Below are positions 32,755 to 41,141 of a DNA stretch of 64,000 nucleotides, piece by piece. Numbering within the stretch: the first letter of the stretch is position 1; each line of letters starts with the position of its first letter. The DNA comes from Salinihabitans flavidus (lineage in GTDB: Bacteria; Pseudomonadota; Alphaproteobacteria; Rhodobacterales; Rhodobacteraceae), in assembly GCF_900110425.1 (NCBI RefSeq), contig NZ_FODS01000016.1, positions 1 through 64,000 on the forward strand. The letters are read 5' to 3'. A model generated the notes under the pieces. It was not told the DNA's origin. It saw only the letters and a list, made by a program, of their open reading frames with translations, and ran no database searches. The translations under genes and the position numbers were made by a program.

Positions 32755-34557
32755 ATGACAGAGCTTTCCAGAATCCGCAATTTCTCCATCGTGGCGCATA
32801 TCGACCACGGCAAATCCACCCTTGCCGACCGGCTGATCCAGCTGACCGGGACGGTGGCCGAACGCGACATGAAAGAGCAGCTTCTCGACGCGATGGACAT
32901 CGAGCGCGAGCGCGGCATCACCATCAAGGCCAACACCGTCCGGATCGATTACCCTGCCCGGGACGGGCATACCTATGTGCTCAACCTGATCGACACGCCG
33001 GGGCATGTGGACTTCTCCTACGAGGTGAGCCGGTCGATGCGCGCGGTCGAGGGATCGCTTCTGGTGGTGGACGCCACGCAGGGGGTCGAGGCGCAGACGC
33101 TGGCCAATGTCTATCAGGCCATCGACGCCGACCACGAGATCGTTCCGGTGCTCAACAAGATTGACCTGCCGGCGGCGGACGTGGACCGCGTGGCGGAGCA
33201 GATCGAGGACGTGATCGGCATCGACGCCTCCGACGCGGTGCAGATCAGCGCCAAGACCGGGATGGGCATTCCCGAGGTGCTGGAGGCGATCGTCACCCGC
33301 CTGCCGCCCCCGCACGGGGGCACGCGCGACGCGCCGCTCAAGGCGATGCTGGTGGACAGCAAATACGACTCCTATCTCGGGGTCGTCGTTATCGTGCGGG
33401 TGATCGACGGGGTTCTGAAAAAGGGCCAGCGCATCCGGATGATGAGGACCGGCGGCACCTATGACGTGGACCGCGTGGGCGTCTACCGCCCCGCGATGAC
33501 ATCGGTGGATGAATTGGGACCCGGCGAGATCGGTTTTCTGACCGCCTCCATCAAGCAGGTGCGCGACACGCGGGTGGGCGACACGACCACCACCGAGAAG
33601 AAGGGCTGCGAGGCACCGCTGCCGGGGTTCAAACCGTCGATCCCGGTGGTGTTCTGCGGGCTGTTCCCGGTGGATTCGTCGCAGTTCGAGGATCTGCGCG
33701 ACGCCATCGAGAAGCTGGCGCTCAACGATGCGAGCTTTTCCTACGAGATGGAAACCTCCGCCGCGCTTGGTTTCGGCTTTCGCTGCGGGTTCCTGGGGCT
33801 GCTGCACCTTGAGGTGATCCGCGACCGGATCGAGCGCGAATACGATATCGAGCTGATCACCACCGCGCCCTCGGTCGTCTATCACGTCTTCATGAAGGAC
33901 GGCAGTTTCCGCGAGTTGCACAACCCCGCCGACATGCCCGACCTGACCCATGTGGAGCATATCGAGGAGCCGCGCATCAAGGCAACGATCATGGTGCCCG
34001 ACGAGTTTCTGGGCGATGTGCTCAAGCTCTGTCAGGACCGGCGGGGCATCCAGCTTGACATGACCTATGCGGGCAGCCGCGCGATGGTGGTCTATGACCT
34101 GCCGCTCAACGAGGTGGTGTTCGATTTCTACGACCGGCTGAAATCGGTGACGAAGGGCTATGCCAGCTTCGATTACCAGATCATCGGTTATCGGCAGGAC
34201 AACCTCGTGAAGATGCAGGTGCTGGTCAACGATGAGCCGGTGGACGCGCTCTCGACCATGGTGCACCGCGACCGGGCCGAGCAACGGGGACGCGCGATGT
34301 GCGAGAAGCTCAAGGATCTGATCCCGCGCCACATGTTCAAGATCCCGATTCAGGCGGCCATCGGCGGCAAGGTCATCGCGCGCGAGACGCTCTCGGCGCT
34401 GCGCAAGGACGTGACGGCGAAATGCTATGGCGGGGACGCGACGCGCAAGCGCAAGCTGCTCGACAAGCAGAAGGCCGGCAAGAAGAAGATGCGCCAGTTC
34501 GGCAAGGTGGAAATCCCGCAGGAGGCGTTCATCTCCGCGTTGAAGATGGACGGGTGA
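32755..34557 (+). CDS. lepA: elongation factor 4 (LepA)
   Basis: 600 residues from ATG 32755 (TTG 32734 is in frame but lies in the promoter). G-domain motifs: [14 protein letters not shown] (G1), [12 protein letters not shown] (G3), [11 protein letters not shown] (G4). The LepA-specific C-terminal domain is present ([20 protein letters not shown] and [20 protein letters not shown]). It is a ribosomal GTPase implicated in back-translocation or initiation and 30S biogenesis. Confidence 0.97.
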   Translation: MTELSRIRNFSIVAHIDHGKSTLADRLIQLTGTVAERDMKEQLLDAMDIERERGITIKANTVRIDYPARDGHTYVLNLIDTPGHVDFSYEVSRSMRAVEGSLLVVDATQGVEAQTLANVYQAIDADHEIVPVLNKIDLPAADVDRVAEQIEDVIGIDASDAVQISAKTGMGIPEVLEAIVTRLPPPHGGTRDAPLKAMLVDSKYDSYLGVVVIVRVIDGVLKKGQRIRMMRTGGTYDVDRVGVYRPAMTSVDELGPGEIGFLTASIKQVRDTRVGDTTTTEKKGCEAPLPGFKPSIPVVFCGLFPVDSSQFEDLRDAIEKLALNDASFSYEMETSAALGFGFRCGFLGLLHLEVIRDRIEREYDIELITTAPSVVYHVFMKDGSFRELHNPADMPDLTHVEHIEEPRIKATIMVPDEFLGDVLKLCQDRRGIQLDMTYAGSRAMVVYDLPLNEVVFDFYDRLKSVTKGYASFDYQIIGYRQDNLVKMQVLVNDEPVDALSTMVHRDRAEQRGRAMCEKLKDLIPRHMFKIPIQAAIGGKVIARETLSALRKDVTAKCYGGDATRKRKLLDKQKAGKKKMRQFGKVEIPQEAFISALKMDG

Positions 34558-34587
34558 ACCGGAACAATACACCGCGTCCGCGCGTTT

Positions 34588-34613
34588 CCTCCTTGGCGTG
34601 AGCCGAAAGGAGG
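34588..34613 (+). promoter_or_regulatory. Shine-Dalgarno-sequestering hairpin with GUGA tetraloop
   Basis: CCTCCTT-GGC (34588-34597) pairs with GCC (34602-34604) and AAGGAGG (34607-34613). This gives ten base pairs with one 2-base bulge (GA) and loop GTGA, a GNRA-type tetraloop. AAGGAGG is the ribosome-binding site of the gene starting at 34619. In the folded state that site is fully hidden, so translation should depend on opening of the stem. Confidence 0.65.
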
Positions 34614-34618
34614 TCGCC

Positions 34619-34855
34619 ATGAAATACGGATGGAAAGCGCTACTTGGTGTGCTCTGGGTGTCTTGCCTTGCAGGTGCCACCCTGATCGTCTTTCTTGCCT
34701 TGGGGTGGTATTCGCCCTGGGCCTTTGCCGCCGCTGGCGCGGTGGGGCTTGTCTTTGGCATCCCCGCGGGGATCTGGAACGCCCGCAAGCTGCGGCGCGA
34801 CGACCCCAATTGGAAAAACGGCCGCTACGTCAAGGCGCCGAAGGGGCTTTCATGA
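34619..34855 (+). CDS. small two-helix membrane protein, function unknown
   Basis: 78 residues from ATG 34619, five bases after AAGGAGG. An in-frame GTG at 34598 lies in the loop of the leader hairpin and is an unlikely start. Two hydrophobic helices (WKALLGVLWVSCLAGATLIV and WAFAAAGAVGLVFGIPAGIW) are followed by a basic, hydrophilic C-terminus (ARKLRRDDPNWKNGRYVKAP). No family is recognised. The unusual leader suggests controlled expression. Confidence 0.6.
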   Translation: MKYGWKALLGVLWVSCLAGATLIVFLALGWYSPWAFAAAGAVGLVFGIPAGIWNARKLRRDDPNWKNGRYVKAPKGLS

Positions 34856-35156
34856 CGGTTTGGCGGAGTTGTTCGACAAAGCAGTAGGCCGGCAAGACGC
34901 AGATGCGCCGCTGTCCCGTTGATGACCCCTGAGGGGACAATGAGGTTTGACCCCAATGCGCGGAATCAAGGCGCGGGACGCGCCGCAGCGCAGCGCCCGA
35001 CCGCCCCCTCGGGCGGGCGCTCTTGACGCGTTGCGCGCCCGCGTGATCGGTGGCGTGTTCTGCCCTATAAAGTGCCATTCACGGCCGCCGCGGCGCCCAC
35101 CCGGCGGACGGGCGCCGCGCGTGTAGCGATTCTGTATGGCGGGGCTGTCGGGGGGA
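34856..35156. other. intergenic region with two GC-rich inverted repeats
   Basis: No gene is supported here. GCGCCCG (34993-34999) is inverted as CGGGCGC (35014-35020) around a C-rich loop with further CCG/CGG pairing, and CCCCTGAGGGG (about 34926-34936) is a short palindrome. A third, stronger stem at 35090-35118 is listed separately. These probably end transcription of the small membrane-protein gene and of the opposing tRNA-Thr. Confidence 0.45.
35090..35118 (-). terminator. stem-loop downstream of tRNA-Thr
   Basis: GCGGCGCCC (35090-35098) pairs perfectly with GGGCGCCGC (35110-35118) over an 11-base loop. In the direction of tRNA-Thr transcription it lies 39 bases after the CCA end. No T-run follows, so efficiency is uncertain. 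Confidence 0.5.
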
Positions 35157-35231
<75 letters not shown>

Positions 35232-35317
35232 GGATCGTGGCGCGGTGATTAGACTCAAATCCGCAGGCGTGCAAGCGCAATCTGGACGCCTTTTCCCCGC
35301 TCATGTAAGGAGGCGGA

Positions 35318-35470
35318 ATGAACCGCAAGACACCCCCCTCCGGCAAGTCCGGCGGCGCCCCGGCGCGCGAGGATCGCCTCAAGGCGGCGCTCAAGGCCAA
35401 TCTGGCGCGGCGCAAGGCGCAGGCGCGCAAACGGGCCGAGCAGGACACCGGCAAGAACAACAAGGACTGA
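35318..35470 (+). CDS. small basic conserved-type protein upstream of murA
   Basis: 50 residues with a very strong Shine-Dalgarno (TAAGGAGG, 35306-35313) before ATG 35318. The sequence is Lys/Arg/Ala-rich: [20 protein letters not shown] then a helical [20 protein letters not shown] and an acidic-polar tail. It ends 7 bases before murA and is probably co-transcribed. Similar short basic proteins occur before murA in related genomes, from recollection. Function unknown; charge suggests nucleic acid or ribosome contact. Confidence 0.7.
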   Translation: MNRKTPPSGKSGGAPAREDRLKAALKANLARRKAQARKRAEQDTGKNNKD

Positions 35471-35477
35471 ACAGCCA

Positions 35478-36746
35478 ATGGATTCGATCATCGTGCGCGG
35501 CAACGGGCCGCTCAAGGGGCAGATCCCCATCGCCGGGGCGAAGAATGCCTGCCTGACGCTGATGCCCGCGACGCTTCTGAGCGAGGAGCCGCTCACGCTC
35601 ACCAATGCGCCCCGGCTGTCGGATATCCGCACCATGAGCACGCTGTTGCAATCGCTCGGCGCGGAGGTGAGCGGGTTGCAGGGCGGGCAGGTGTTGGCGA
35701 TGTCGAGCCATGATCTGACCAGCCATGTCGCGGACTACGAGATCGTGCGCAAGATGCGCGCCTCCATCCTCGTGTTGGGGCCGATGCTGGCGCGCGACGG
35801 TCACGCGGTGGTGTCGCTTCCGGGCGGCTGCGCCATCGGCGCGCGGCCGGTGGACCTGCACCTGCGGGCGCTGGAGGCGATGGGGGCGGAGCTTGACCTG
35901 CGCGACGGCTATGTTCACGCCAAGGCGCCGGGCGGCCTGAAGGGCGCGGTGTTCGAGTTTCCCATCGTGTCGGTGGGGGCGACGGAAAACGCGCTCATGG
36001 CGGCGACGCTGGCGCGGGGGACCACGGTTCTCAAGAACGCCGCGCGCGAGCCGGAGATCGCCGATCTGGCCCGCTGCCTGCGCCGGATGGGCGCGCAGAT
36101 CGAGGGCGAGGGCACGCCCGAGATCACGGTGCAGGGGGTCGAGCGGCTGCATGGCGCGACGCATCCCGTCGTCACCGACCGGATCGAGCTTGGCACCTAT
36201 ATGCTGGCGCCGGCGATCTGCGGCGGGGAGGTGGAGCTTCTGGGCGGGCGGATGGATCTTGTCGGGGCCTTTGCCGAGAAGTTGCAGGCGGCCGGGATCG
36301 GGGTCGAGGAGACGAAAGCCGGCCTTCGGGTGACGCGCGGCGACGGGCGGGTGCGCTCCGTCGATGTGACGACAGAGCCGTTTCCGGGCTTTCCAACCGA
36401 CCTTCAGGCGCAGATGATGGCGCTCATGTGCACCGCCGACGGGGTATCGATTCTGGAGGAGAAGATTTTCGAGAACCGCTTCATGCATGCGCCCGAGCTG
36501 ATGCGCATGGGCGCGCGGATCGACGTGCAGGGCGGCACCGCCACCGTGACGGGGGTGGAGCGGCTCAGGGGCGCGCCGGTGATGGCGACGGATCTGCGCG
36601 CCTCTGTCTCGCTGATCCTTGCGGGGCTGGCGGCGGAGGGGGAGACCGTGGTGAGCCGGGTCTATCATCTCGATCGCGGCTATGAGCGGGTGGAAGAGAA
36701 ACTGGGCGCGGTGGGCGCCCTTATCGAACGGGTGACAGGACAGTGA
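35478..36746 (+). CDS. murA: UDP-N-acetylglucosamine 1-carboxyvinyltransferase
   Basis: 422 residues. Lys22-Asn23 (GAKNACL) bind substrate, and Cys118 in [14 protein letters not shown] is the catalytic, fosfomycin-reactive cysteine. The inside-out alpha/beta barrel repeats and the C-terminal [16 protein letters not shown] are present. It transfers enolpyruvate from PEP to UDP-GlcNAc, the first committed peptidoglycan step. The stop overlaps the DUF2948 start (GTGA). Confidence 0.97.
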   Translation: MDSIIVRGNGPLKGQIPIAGAKNACLTLMPATLLSEEPLTLTNAPRLSDIRTMSTLLQSLGAEVSGLQGGQVLAMSSHDLTSHVADYEIVRKMRASILVLGPMLARDGHAVVSLPGGCAIGARPVDLHLRALEAMGAELDLRDGYVHAKAPGGLKGAVFEFPIVSVGATENALMAATLARGTTVLKNAAREPEIADLARCLRRMGAQIEGEGTPEITVQGVERLHGATHPVVTDRIELGTYMLAPAICGGEVELLGGRMDLVGAFAEKLQAAGIGVEETKAGLRVTRGDGRVRSVDVTTEPFPGFPTDLQAQMMALMCTADGVSILEEKIFENRFMHAPELMRMGARIDVQGGTATVTGVERLRGAPVMATDLRASVSLILAGLAAEGETVVSRVYHLDRGYERVEEKLGAVGALIERVTGQ

Positions 36747-37222
36747 CCGAGGACGCAAAATTCGAGGACGGGCGGGAGCGGCCGCTGAGCCTTGGCGCGC
36801 TGGACGCCGAGGATCTTCAGGTGATCTCGACGCTGACACAGGATGCGGTCTTTCCCGTGACCGAAATGACCTGGCGCGCACAAGAGCGCAGATTTGCCTT
36901 GCTGATCAATCGCTTTCGATGGGAGGACGCGGAGGCCGCAAGGCAGCGCGGGCGCCCGGTGGAGCGGGTGCAATCGCTGCTGGTGTTCGACAAGGTCGCC
37001 GGCGTGGCCAGTCAGGGGATCGACCGCGGCGACGCCGATCTGGTGTTGTCGCTTCTGGCGATCACCGCCGAGACGGGCGAGGATGGGCGCGAGGAGGTGC
37101 TTCTGACGCTGGCGGGGGACGGGGCGATCCGCCTGTCGGCGGAGGCGCTGGAGGTCACTCTGAAGGATGTCACACAGCCCTATGTCGCGCCGTCGCAGCG
37201 CATACCGGGGCACGGCGATTGA
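36743..37222 (+). CDS. DUF2948 family protein
   Basis: 159 residues from GTG 36743, overlapping the murA stop. The blocks [41 protein letters not shown] and [17 protein letters not shown] match DUF2948, a family confined largely to alphaproteobacteria and usually placed between murA and hisD. Soluble and acidic near the ends. Function unknown. Confidence 0.8.
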   Translation: MTEDAKFEDGRERPLSLGALDAEDLQVISTLTQDAVFPVTEMTWRAQERRFALLINRFRWEDAEAARQRGRPVERVQSLLVFDKVAGVASQGIDRGDADLVLSLLAITAETGEDGREEVLLTLAGDGAIRLSAEALEVTLKDVTQPYVAPSQRIPGHGD

Positions 37223-37297
37223 GCGGCATGGCGCGGCGCCCCGCGCCCTTGTGACCGGGGTCGCGCGGCGCTATGGACGGGGCCAAAGGAGAGACCG

Positions 37298-38608
37298 ATG
37301 CCCCAGTTCCTGAACTTCGCAGACGCCGATTTCGAGACCCTGTTCGCCGCCCTTCTGGGCGCCAAGCGCGAGGACAGCCCGCACGTGGATGACACGGTCG
37401 CGGCCATCATCGCGGATGTGTGCGCGCGCGGCGATGCGGCGGTGATCGAACTGACGGAGAAGTTCGACCGGCTCTGCCTGACCCCTGAAACCATTGCCTT
37501 TTCCGAGGCCGAGATCGACGCCCATTGCGAGCGGGTGAGCGCGGAGGACCGCGACGCGCTGGAGCTGGCCGCCGAGCGTATCCGTGCCTATCACGTCCGG
37601 CAGATGCCGCAGGACGAGCGCTGGATCGACCCGGAGGGCGCTGAGCTTGGCTGGCGCTGGACGCCGGTGTCGGCGGCGGGGCTGTATGTGCCGGGGGGGC
37701 TGGCGAGCTATCCGTCATCGGTGCTGATGAATGCGGTGCCGGCCAAGGTGGCGGGAGTCGAGCGGCTGGCCGTGACGGTGCCGACGCCCGACGGGGTGGC
37801 CAACCCCCTTGTCTTGCTGGCCGCGCGGCTGGCGGGTGTGGATGAGATCTATCGCATCGGCGGGGCGCAGGCGATTGCCGCGCTGGCCTATGGCACCGGG
37901 AGCATCGCGCCGGTGGACAAGATCACCGGGCCGGGCAACGCCTTTGTCGCGGCGGCGAAACGGCGGGTCTTCGGCAAGGTCGGGATCGACATGATCGCGG
38001 GGCCGTCGGAGATTCTCGTGATCGCCGACAAGGACAACAACCCCGACTGGATCGCGCTGGATCTTCTCAGCCAGGCCGAGCATGATGAAAGCGCGCAATC
38101 CATCCTGATCACCGATGATGCCGATTTCGGCCAAGCCGTTGCAAAAGCAGTGGAAAAACGTCTTGAGACGTTGGAACGGCGGGCCATTGCCGGGGCGAGC
38201 TGGCGCGATTTCGGGGCGGTGATCACGGTGCCCGATCTGGCGGCGGCGGCCGCGCTGTCGAACCGGATGGCGCCCGAGCACCTGGAGCTTTGCGTCGCCG
38301 ATCCCGAGGCGCTGAGCGCGGCGATCACACATGCCGGGGCGATCTTCCTGGGGCAGTATACGCCGGAGGCGATCGGCGACTACGTGGGCGGGCCGAACCA
38401 CGTCTTGCCCACGGCGCGGTCGGCGCGGTTTTCCTCGGGTTTGTCGGTGCTGGATTTCCTCAAGCGCACGACACTGGCGCGGATGACGCCGGGGGCGCTT
38501 CGGGCGATCGGGCCGGCGGCCGAGCGGCTGGCGGCGAGCGAGAGTTTGCAGGCGCACGGGCTGTCGGTGCGGGCGCGCCTGGAGGCCCTGAACCGCGATT
38601 CGGGTTAA
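37298..38608 (+). CDS. hisD: histidinol dehydrogenase
   Basis: 436 residues; Shine-Dalgarno AAAGGAGA lies before ATG 37298. ITGPGNAFVAAAKRRVFG and GIDMIAGPSEILVIAD form the signature region, and AEHDESAQSILIT and RMAPEHLEL carry zinc and catalytic residues. It oxidises L-histidinol to histidine in two NAD-dependent steps. The last residues (NRDSG) and the stop fall within repeat element copy C. Confidence 0.97.
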   Translation: MPQFLNFADADFETLFAALLGAKREDSPHVDDTVAAIIADVCARGDAAVIELTEKFDRLCLTPETIAFSEAEIDAHCERVSAEDRDALELAAERIRAYHVRQMPQDERWIDPEGAELGWRWTPVSAAGLYVPGGLASYPSSVLMNAVPAKVAGVERLAVTVPTPDGVANPLVLLAARLAGVDEIYRIGGAQAIAALAYGTGSIAPVDKITGPGNAFVAAAKRRVFGKVGIDMIAGPSEILVIADKDNNPDWIALDLLSQAEHDESAQSILITDDADFGQAVAKAVEKRLETLERRAIAGASWRDFGAVITVPDLAAAAALSNRMAPEHLELCVADPEALSAAITHAGAIFLGQYTPEAIGDYVGGPNHVLPTARSARFSSGLSVLDFLKRTTLARMTPGALRAIGPAAERLAASESLQAHGLSVRARLEALNRDSG

Positions 38609-38716
38609 GCCTCTGATACTGCTGAAAAACCCCATGCGGTAAAACGTCGGTATAGCGTCGGTATCGCGTCGGTGCCGGTGTCCGTGATCGGCCCGGTGAA
38701 CAGGGCGCACGGTGAG
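38596..38716 (+). repeat. GTCGGTA phased-repeat element, copy C
   Basis: Boxes TGCGGTA, GTCGGTA, GTCGGTA, GTCGGTG start at 38635, 38646, 38657 and 38668, 11 bases apart. The left flank GCGATTCGGGTTAA includes the hisD stop codon; CTGAAAAACCC follows. The right flank GGTGAACAGGGCG is conserved, then CACGGTG. Relative to copies A and D one base is missing before the first box, which breaks any shared reading frame but keeps box spacing. Confidence 0.9.
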
Positions 38717-38854
38717 ACATTGTTAACCTTTGGCCGTCTCCAAGCGGCGCGCGCGCAGGCGGGCGGAAAACACGCCCGGACCGGGATGGCGCATTGCCCC
38801 GGCCACGCGCCTGCGGTATTTCGGGCAAGACATTTTCCCGCTGAAAGCCAACCC

Positions 38855-39334
38855 ATGTCCAGTATCTGCCAGATCGAGATCGACGACCGCAACCTGCCGC
38901 CCCCCACGCCGGAGATCGAGCAGGAGCGCAAGGTGGCCATGTTCGATCTGCTGGAAGAGAATTCCTTTGACCTTCCGGCGCGGGACGACCGGGCGGTGCC
39001 GGACGGGCCATATCACGTTTCGCTGTCGATCCGCGACAAGCGGCTGGTGTTCGATGTCGCCGCGCAGGACGGCGGGCCGGCGGTGGAATTTCACCTGTCG
39101 CTTTCGCCCTTCCGGCAGGTGGTGAAGGATTACTGGCAGATCTGCGAAAGCTATTACGAGGCGGTCAAGAATCTGCCGCCGAGCCAGATCGAGACCATCG
39201 ACATGGCCCGGCGCGGCATTCACGACGAGGGCGCGCGCATCCTTGCCGAACGGCTGGAGGGCAAGGCGAAGGTGGACAACGACACGGCCAGACGGCTTTT
39301 CACCCTGATCTGCGTACTGCATTTCGGGGGATGA
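38855..39334 (+). CDS. UPF0262 family protein
   Basis: 159 residues from ATG 38855 (the frame is open to 38672 but runs into the repeat). ICQIEIDDRNLPPPTPEIEQ, VSLSIRDKRLVFDV and IETIDMARRGIHDEGARIL are UPF0262 hallmarks. Function unknown. The hisD-UPF0262-LMW phosphatase order is conserved in Rhodobacterales. The stop overlaps the following start (ATGA). Confidence 0.85.
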   Translation: MSSICQIEIDDRNLPPPTPEIEQERKVAMFDLLEENSFDLPARDDRAVPDGPYHVSLSIRDKRLVFDVAAQDGGPAVEFHLSLSPFRQVVKDYWQICESYYEAVKNLPPSQIETIDMARRGIHDEGARILAERLEGKAKVDNDTARRLFTLICVLHFGG

Positions 39335-39798
39335 CGGGCATGGGGGGGGAGCTTCCGCAATCTGTTCTGTTCTGCTGCGACCACAATTCCGTGCGCTCGC
39401 CCATGGCCGAAGGCATCACCAAGAAGTTCTACGGCACCGACAGCTATGTGCAGTCCGCCGGAATCAAGAATGATCTGGAGATCGACGGCTTCGCCATCGC
39501 CGTGTGCAAGGAGATCGGGGTGGAGTTGTCGCGGCACCGCTCGCGCAGTTTCGAGGAGCTGGAGAAGATGGGCGATCAACTGTCGTCCTTCGATCTGGTG
39601 GTGGCGCTGTCCCCCGCGAGCCTGAGCAAGGTGGAGGAGATGACCCGCTTCTACCATCTGGAGGTTGCGTTCTGGCCGATCACCGACCCGGCGGGGCAGG
39701 GCGAGACGCGCGAAGACAAGCTCGCGGCCTATCGCGACACGCGCGATCAGATCGTTGCGAATCTGACCGCGCACTGGGGGCCGGCGCGCCGGGCGTGA
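39331..39798 (+). CDS. low-molecular-weight phosphotyrosine phosphatase-like protein
   Basis: 155 residues. The P-loop CDHNSVRS (Cys16-X5-Arg22) and the acid loop FWPITDPAG are the two catalytic elements of LMW-PTP/ArsC-type phosphatases. It overlaps the UPF0262 stop. A role as arsenate reductase is possible in principle, but the conserved hisD neighbourhood argues for a housekeeping phosphatase. The segment SFEELEKMGDQLSSFDLVVA is typical of this alphaproteobacterial branch. Confidence 0.85.
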   Translation: MTGMGGELPQSVLFCCDHNSVRSPMAEGITKKFYGTDSYVQSAGIKNDLEIDGFAIAVCKEIGVELSRHRSRSFEELEKMGDQLSSFDLVVALSPASLSKVEEMTRFYHLEVAFWPITDPAGQGETREDKLAAYRDTRDQIVANLTAHWGPARRA

Positions 39799-39908
39799 GG
39801 CCGGGCGGCCCACCGAACAATCCGGTGCGTGCCCGCGAGTGCGCCCCCTGTTCACACTGGTGTTACTTTCCGGGCGGATGAGGCATTCGGGTGGATTTCA
39901 TCACGGTT

Positions 39909-39938
39909 TTGAGCGTGACATTGACCGATTAATGCTAT
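39909..39938 (+). promoter_or_regulatory. candidate promoter of the RND efflux operon
   Basis: TTGAGC (39909-39914) and TGCTAT (39933-39938) are 18 bases apart, 39 bases before the start of the membrane-fusion gene. The surrounding AT content is higher than in the flanking coding DNA. Confidence 0.4.
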
Positions 39939-39977
39939 TGTTTCCCCCAAGATCGCGCAACAAAAGCACCGGGGTTC

Positions 39978-41141
39978 ATGTCCATTCTTCGTCAGATGAT
40001 ACTGTCCGTCCTCGTTCTGGCGGGGGCCTTGTATCTGTGGATTGCCTATGTTCCGTCGGCGCGGCCGATGCTTGACCGCCTCGGAGTGTCGGAGCTTCTG
40101 GGGATCGAGGTCGCGCAGAACGAAGAGGAGAACGGCGCCGGGCCCGGCTTTGGCGGCGGGGCGACGCGCGTGGTGGTCGAGGAGGTCACCGAGCGCACGC
40201 TGGCCGACAGGGTGCGCGCCATCGGCGACGGGCAGGCGCGGCGGGCGGTGGTCGTGCGATCCGAGACCGTGGGGCTGGTGACAGAGCTGCATGTGGCGCC
40301 GGGCGGGCAGGTCGACTCCGGGCAGGTGGTCGCGCAGCTTCAGAACGAGGCGGAGACCATCGCGCTGGAGCGTGCGCAGATCATGGTCGAGGATGCGACG
40401 GACAACCTTCGCCGGCTTCGCCAACTGGAGGGAACGGTCACAGAGGTGCGCCTGCGCGAGGCCGAACTGGCGCTGCGCACGGCGCAGCTCGAATTGCGTC
40501 AGGCGCGTCTCGATCTGGCGCAGCGCGAGATCCTGGCGCCGATTTCGGGCCGGGTGGGCATCATCGACGTGGAGGTGGGTGAGCGGGTGGCCGCGCAAGA
40601 GGCGCTTTTCACCATCACGGATCGCTCTGCGCTGCTGATCGATTTCCGGGTGCCAGAGCGTGTGATCTCACAGCTTTCGGTCGGCATGCCCGTGACCGTG
40701 ACCCCGCTGGGGCTTCGCGGGACGGTGCTGAACGGGGAGATCAGCGCCGTTGATACCATCGTGGACCGTGCCAGCCGCACCCTGCGGGTGCAGGGCCGGG
40801 TGGAGAATTCCGAGGATCTCTTGCGTGTGGGCATGGCCTTTGAGGTCGAGATGAGTTTTCCGGGCGAGACGCTTGTGTCGATCGCGCCGCTGGCACTGCA
40901 ATGGTCGAGCGAGGGGGCCTTTGTCTGGGCGGTGCGCGAGGGCAAGGCGGCGCGCGTGCCCGTCGAGATCCGCCAGCGCAATGCCGACAGCGTGCTGGTC
41001 GAGGCCGATCTTGCCCCCGGTGAGGCAATCGTGACCGAAGGTGTGCAGAACCTGCGGCCCGGCGCGGCGGTCGAGGTTGCCAATGGACGAGACGAGGTGC
41101 GCGCCACATGGACCCCGGACCGCCCCGTGAGGACCGAATGA
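39978..41141 (+). CDS. RND efflux membrane fusion protein (HlyD/AcrA family)
   Basis: 387 residues. An N-terminal signal anchor (MSILRQMILSVLVLAGALYL) leads into a lipoyl half-motif (SETVGLVTELHVAPGGQVDS), a helical hairpin rich in Glu/Arg/Leu around residues 125-175, the second lipoyl half (APISGRVGIIDVEVGERVAA) and beta-barrel/MP domains. It bridges the inner-membrane pump to an outer-membrane channel. It is coupled to the pump gene by ATGA; no TolC gene is adjacent. Confidence 0.9.
   Translation: MSILRQMILSVLVLAGALYLWIAYVPSARPMLDRLGVSELLGIEVAQNEEENGAGPGFGGGATRVVVEEVTERTLADRVRAIGDGQARRAVVVRSETVGLVTELHVAPGGQVDSGQVVAQLQNEAETIALERAQIMVEDATDNLRRLRQLEGTVTEVRLREAELALRTAQLELRQARLDLAQREILAPISGRVGIIDVEVGERVAAQEALFTITDRSALLIDFRVPERVISQLSVGMPVTVTPLGLRGTVLNGEISAVDTIVDRASRTLRVQGRVENSEDLLRVGMAFEVEMSFPGETLVSIAPLALQWSSEGAFVWAVREGKAARVPVEIRQRNADSVLVEADLAPGEAIVTEGVQNLRPGAAVEVANGRDEVRATWTPDRPVRTE

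Noticed and set aside
32740-34809. 689-codon minus-strand frame opposite lepA
   Set aside because: Antisense shadow; translation is His/Arg-rich and matches nothing recognisable.
39331-39798. LMW phosphatase as the arsC of the arsenic operon
   Set aside because: It lies 6.6 kb away in the conserved hisD-UPF0262 context, and the GAPDH-ArsJ route does not need a reductase.
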